Source: Thermoproteota archaeon (GTDB taxonomy: Archaea > Korarchaeota > Korarchaeia > Korarchaeales > Korarchaeaceae). Taken from it: DNA of 8,223 nucleotides. Shown here in pieces: positions 5,568-8,223 of the stretch; within the stretch, counting starts at the first letter, position 1, and each line of letters begins with the position of its first letter. Under the pieces are notes generated by a model. The model did not search any database, was not told where the DNA came from, and saw nothing but the letters and a program-made list of their open reading frames with translations. The translations under genes were made by a program, and so were the position numbers. The DNA lies in NCBI GenBank assembly GCA_003661365.1, contig QMVZ01000067.1, positions 1-8,223 on the forward strand, written 5' to 3'.

Positions 5568-7082
5568 TCATCTCTCCCCAAATTCTCTCAAGAAAATCAG
5601 ATCCCTTGAGTGCAGGTCTCTGATGTCCTCAATTCCTAATCGAACCATCGCAAGCCTTCCTATTCCTATACCCCAAGCCAAGGCTCCTACCTCCTTAGAA
5701 TCTATTCCAAAGGGTGCGAGAACTTCTGGTCTGAACATGCCCGCTCCTAGAACCTCTATCCAACCCAATCTCTCGTGTTTTACAAGGGTTTCAACGCTTG
5801 GTTCGGTAAATGGGAAGTAATCAGGCTTGAATCTGATTTCATCCTTCTTGAAACCGAGTTCCATGGCCAATGTGGCAAGGAAGCCAAGTAAATGCTTTAC
5901 ATTGAGCCCTTTATCCATGACAACTCCCTCACATTGATGGAAATCCATAGAATGAGTCCTATCTAGAACATCAGGCCTGAAAACATGGTCTATTGAGAAT
6001 ATCTTGAGTGGAAGCTCTCTTCTTGAAGCTATCGTCCTTGCAGAGACAGCGGTAGTCTGTGTTCTAAGCACCAATCTCCTTGCTATATCGAAGGACCACT
6101 TGTATCCCCAGCCTGTTGAACCCGTTATCCAACCATCCTCATGGACTCTCCTCACCCTCTCTACAAGCTCTAGATCCCTAAGGTTCGCTTCCTGCGGGTA
6201 TTCAAGGATATACGAGCTGTGGATCTCCCGGGCTGGGTGATCTTGAGGCTGGAACAAGGCATCGAAGTTCCAGAACTCTGCCTCAACGTAAGGACCCTTA
6301 ACCTCCTCAAACCCCAACCCAACGAGGATTTCCCTTACCTCATCGAGGAACTCCGCGTACATCTGCAGCTTTCCAGGATAGACCTTGGGAGGCTTTGCCT
6401 TGATATCGTACTCCTTTAACCTAGCTTCTTTCCACAGACCGCTTTCTATAAGCTCTTTCGTTAGGGCAGAGATCTCCCTAGTGATCTTCACCTCTCCTGT
6501 CAAAACCTTCCTTCCAAGATCAGTTAGCCTTATTCCAAGCTCTACTTTTCTCTCCTCTTTGACGAGCCCACGTTTTTTGAGCAGAGTGAGGAGCTTTGGA
6601 TCAATTTCATCGGCCTTAACAGCTGATTGATAAGCCCTTTCCAGAACTTCCTTCAATGGAAGTCTTTCTGGAGATTTTTTGAGTTCCACTAGGGTTTCTC
6701 CATCCGACTTTCTCATCTCAATTAGACCAAGACGTCTGGCTTCACCTATGGCCGCGCTTATCTCAGTATTACTCTCAAAAACACCTGTTTTGGTGAGTTC
6801 CTTAAGAACAGCCCTTCCGCCCCTCTTCTTAAGGACCCTAATCAATCTTTCTTCAGGTAAACCTTTGTTTAAGCAATGAACTCCCCTTTCTGTCGGTCGA
6901 ACAAATCTTTCTTGACGTTCTATAACCTCAAGAATCCCTTTCTGCGCTAAGAGATGCGCTAATGCTACCGTCGAACTCTTTTCCATCGGGATTTCGTCGA
7001 CTTTAACAAGTCCTTCTCGCGGAGCCAATAACTCTAGGAGGCGTATCTCACCTTCACTCAAAGAGATGCGCTTCAATCCCAA
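5568..7082 (-). CDS. pheS: Phenylalanyl-tRNA synthetase alpha (catalytic) subunit, archaeal type
   Basis: This class II catalytic subunit activates Phe and transfers it to tRNA-Phe. The 504 residues are usual for archaea/eukaryotes. Residues 1-230 are small winged-helix modules typical of the archaeal/eukaryal subunit, followed by the catalytic domain. Motif 1 is near GFEEVKGPYVEAEFWNFDAL (257-276), motif 2 is VFRPDVLDRTHSMDFHQCEG (367-386) with the substrate pair Q383/E385, then FPFTEPS (423-429), and motif 3 is GALAWGIGIGRLAM (466-479). Two departures from the common pattern are visible. Q342 in RTQTTAVSAR stands where bacterial and human enzymes have a substrate-contacting His, and HPAREIHSSY (282-291) stands where HPAR..DTF is usual. 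The TTG start is backed by a GGGGGG run about seven bases upstream. The preceding small ORF overlaps it by 10 bases, and pheT follows after 3. Confidence 0.96.
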   Translation of the reverse strand: MGLKRISLSEGEIRLLELLAPREGLVKVDEIPMEKSSTVALAHLLAQKGILEVIERQERFVRPTERGVHCLNKGLPEERLIRVLKKRGGRAVLKELTKTGVFESNTEISAAIGEARRLGLIEMRKSDGETLVELKKSPERLPLKEVLERAYQSAVKADEIDPKLLTLLKKRGLVKEERKVELGIRLTDLGRKVLTGEVKITREISALTKELIESGLWKEARLKEYDIKAKPPKVYPGKLQMYAEFLDEVREILVGLGFEEVKGPYVEAEFWNFDALFQPQDHPAREIHSSYILEYPQEANLRDLELVERVRRVHEDGWITGSTGWGYKWSFDIARRLVLRTQTTAVSARTIASRRELPLKIFSIDHVFRPDVLDRTHSMDFHQCEGVVMDKGLNVKHLLGFLATLAMELGFKKDEIRFKPDYFPFTEPSVETLVKHERLGWIEVLGAGMFRPEVLAPFGIDSKEVGALAWGIGIGRLAMVRLGIEDIRDLHSRDLIFLREFGER

Positions 7083-7300
7083 TAGTTAACCCCCCTTAAA
7101 CATCTCAAAACCGATGGTGCAGGAAACCACATCTTATTAGTACTCTGATTAATTAGGTAGGAAAACAGGGCACTAGTAACAGAGTTCTTAGCTTTTACGT
7201 TTACTCGGGTTACGTAAATTGGCAGTGGGTCACTCCCTACACCTGCGACGGAAATATACTCTTCACTTTTAATCTTTTCAACTCTCAAGCTGGACCTCAC
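7073..7300 (-). CDS. Possible small protein ahead of pheS, unrecognised
   Basis: An open frame of 75 codons from a GTG at 7298-7300, or 71 from a TTG at 7286-7288 that has GAGGT five bases ahead of it, ends in a TGA overlapping the pheS start by 10 bases. This is the usual geometry of coupled archaeal genes, and the codons (GTA, AGA, ATT, AAG) resemble those of its neighbours. The product is basic and soluble, opening VEKIKSEEYISVAGVG, with DPLPIYVTRVNVKAKNSV in the middle and an aromatic tail ending GVNYWD. The stretch VGSDPLPIYVTRV faintly recalls the start of Alba-type chromatin proteins, but the rest does not follow that family, so I make no assignment. It may be a real lineage-specific gene, a decayed one, or simply an open stretch in the pheS leader. 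Confidence 0.4.
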   Translation of the reverse strand: MRSSLRVEKIKSEEYISVAGVGSDPLPIYVTRVNVKAKNSVTSALFSYLINQSTNKMWFPAPSVLRCLRGVNYWD

Positions 7301-7311
7301 TTCAGCACGAG

Positions 7312-7323
7312 CCCTTTTTATTC
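7312..7323 (+). promoter_or_regulatory. TATA-like promoter of the DUF763 gene
   Basis: CCCTTTTTATTC is centred near 7318, 40 bases before the ATG at 7358, which predicts a transcript starting around 7345 with a leader of about 13 bases. That leader would contain AAAAGG as the ribosome binding site. The same bases read on the other strand (AATAAAAAG) could also act in the opposite direction. Inferred from position. Confidence 0.4.
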
Positions 7324-7330
7324 GATAAGC

Positions 7331-7341
7331 AGGAATATTTC
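7331..7341 (-). promoter_or_regulatory. Candidate TATA-like element for the pheST operon
   Basis: On the minus strand GAAATATTCC is centred near 7336, which predicts a start around 7309 and a leader of about 9 bases ahead of the GTG at 7300. The core AAATATT is nearly palindromic. It lies inside the predicted leader of the divergent DUF763 gene, so the two promoters would interleave. The alternative, AATAAAAAG at 7315-7323, would place the transcript start inside the small ORF and favour its TTG start or a leader-only role. Weak evidence. Confidence 0.25.
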
Positions 7342-7357
7342 AACGAAAAGGATGACT

Positions 7358-8223
7358 ATGAGAAGAACTGGAATAGCAAGCCTACCATTACATCCAGGAA
7401 AGGCTCCTCCTTGGCTATTCAAGAGAATGAAAAGGCTGTCCTCCTTAATAGTCAAGGCAATAGTTTTGGAGTACGGAAGAAAGGAATTCCTAAGGAGAAT
7501 AAGCGATCCAATATGGTTTCAGGCCATGGGTTGCGCGCTTGGATACGATTGGCATTCCTCCGGACTCACCACAGTCCTCACTGGTGCGCTAAGAGAGGCA
7601 TTGTCTGAGGAGGACCTGGGAATAGCGGTTCTCGGAGGCAAGGGCAGGGTTTCAAGGAAGGTTCCAGAGGAAATAGCAAAATTGACCTCAAAATATGAGC
7701 TATCTCAGCAAAAAATAGAGGCCTTGATAAGAGCGAGCAGACTTAGCGCAAAGGTAGACAATGCCGTTTTACAGGACGGCTATAGCTTGTATCACCACGC
7801 CTTTTTCGTCACAGAAGAAGGATATTGGGCGGTTGTTCAGCAGGGAATGAACCCTAAAATCCGATTGGCTAGAAGATATCACTGGCTTGGCGAGAACGTA
7901 TCTTCCTTCATCAATGAACCACATTCAGGGCTTATCTCCGAGAGAGTAGAGGAAATCGTATTTGACCTGACAGCAAGATCAAGCAACCCTGCCAGAGAAG
8001 TCTCTGTGGATCTCGTGAATGAAGGTCCAAATAGGCTTAGGAGGATGTTTAGAGAAGCCACTAGAGGACCCTTATCGAAGTACTTAGAGGAAAAACCTCT
8101 CCCGAAATATGTAGAGTTCCCTAGAAAACTAAATTGGGAGGCATTGAGGAAAGCCTACGAGATGAGCGTTTCTGACTTTCAGGAACTGGTTGAAATAAGA
8201 GGATTTGGCCCTGGGACGATAAG
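7358..8223 (+). CDS. DUF763-family protein, function unknown (3' end outside window)
   Basis: The frame stays open to the window edge and gives 288 residues. An ATG two codons earlier (7352) is also possible, but AAAAGG sits better for 7358, and family members begin RRTGIASLPLHPG. Family blocks are easy to see: FQAMGCALGYDWHSSGLTT (54-72), the basic GGKGRVSRK (93-101), DNAVLQDGYSLYHHAFF (134-150), VVQQGMN (159-165), ARRYHWLG (171-178), FINEPHSGL (184-192) and DLVNEG (218-223). The visible end, LVEIRGFGPGTI (277-288), looks like the hairpin of a helix-hairpin-helix, a motif that usually contacts DNA or RNA backbone. DUF763 occurs across archaea and in some thermophilic bacteria without a known activity. 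The conserved Asp, His, Gln and Arg residues would suit a nucleic-acid enzyme, but that is inference. It is divergent from the pheST operon. Confidence 0.9.
   Translation, partial: MRRTGIASLPLHPGKAPPWLFKRMKRLSSLIVKAIVLEYGRKEFLRRISDPIWFQAMGCALGYDWHSSGLTTVLTGALREALSEEDLGIAVLGGKGRVSRKVPEEIAKLTSKYELSQQKIEALIRASRLSAKVDNAVLQDGYSLYHHAFFVTEEGYWAVVQQGMNPKIRLARRYHWLGENVSSFINEPHSGLISERVEEIVFDLTARSSNPAREVSVDLVNEGPNRLRRMFREATRGPLSKYLEEKPLPKYVEFPRKLNWEALRKAYEMSVSDFQELVEIRGFGPGTI

Noticed and set aside
5287..5820. A 177-codon plus-strand frame across the pheS/pheT junction
   Set aside because: It is antisense to two well-supported genes, with Ser- and Pro-rich composition typical of complementary-strand reading.
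7083..7300. The pheS upstream region as a leader peptide or T-box-like attenuator
   Set aside because: There is no run of Phe codons and no T-box-like conserved stretch or terminator/antiterminator pair. T-boxes are bacterial, and the evidence here is archaeal.
7411..7608. A 65-codon plus-strand frame
   Set aside because: It is a shifted frame inside the DUF763 gene, whose own frame is continuous with strong family motifs.
1..8223. CRISPR array, insertion sequence, integrase or defence island
   Set aside because: No spaced direct repeats, terminal inverted repeats or recognisable mobile or defence proteins were seen. The intact tRNA shows no duplicated 3' end that would mark an integration site.

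Overview
The window comes from an archaeal chromosome. Supporting signs are an archaeal-type (class I) CCA-adding enzyme, archaeal/eukaryal-type PheRS subunits, a tRNA gene without an encoded CCA, T-rich TATA-like boxes about 25-40 bases ahead of starts, short poly-T terminators, GGTG/GGAGG-like ribosome binding sites, GTG and TTG starts, and heavy AGA/AGG/ATA codon use. The nearly all-GC stems of the tRNA suggest a thermophile. The general look fits the TACK group (Thermoproteota/Korarchaeota-like), but I cannot place it further from sequence alone.

Plus strand, 1-2148: the 3' end of a gene for a KEOPS Pcc1-like subunit; a tRNA-Val(CAC) whose promoter lies in the end of that gene; a 92-codon gene of unknown function with its own TATA-like box; and cca, the tRNA CCA-adding enzyme. 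This is a small tRNA-maturation neighbourhood: the tRNA lacks CCA and the enzyme that adds it is encoded about 435 bases downstream.

Minus strand, 2134-7300: enolase converges on cca with a 15-base overlap of the coding ends. Upstream of enolase (to its right on the map), behind a 7-T terminator, lies a tight operon read right to left: a small ORF of uncertain status, pheS, pheT, and a gene of the Mth938/AAMDC (DUF498) family. Spacings are -10, 3 and 1 bases, so translation is probably coupled.

Plus strand, 7358-8223: a DUF763-family gene, cut off by the window edge, faces away from the pheST operon across a gap of about 60 bases that must hold both promoters.

Most of the window is ordinary translation and central metabolism. 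I see no CRISPR array, transposon, phage gene or repeat family. The less ordinary items are three proteins of unknown function (92 aa, about 75 aa, DUF763), a Gln in PheS where a substrate-contacting His is usual, a second PheS motif variant, and some compact or ambiguous gene junctions.
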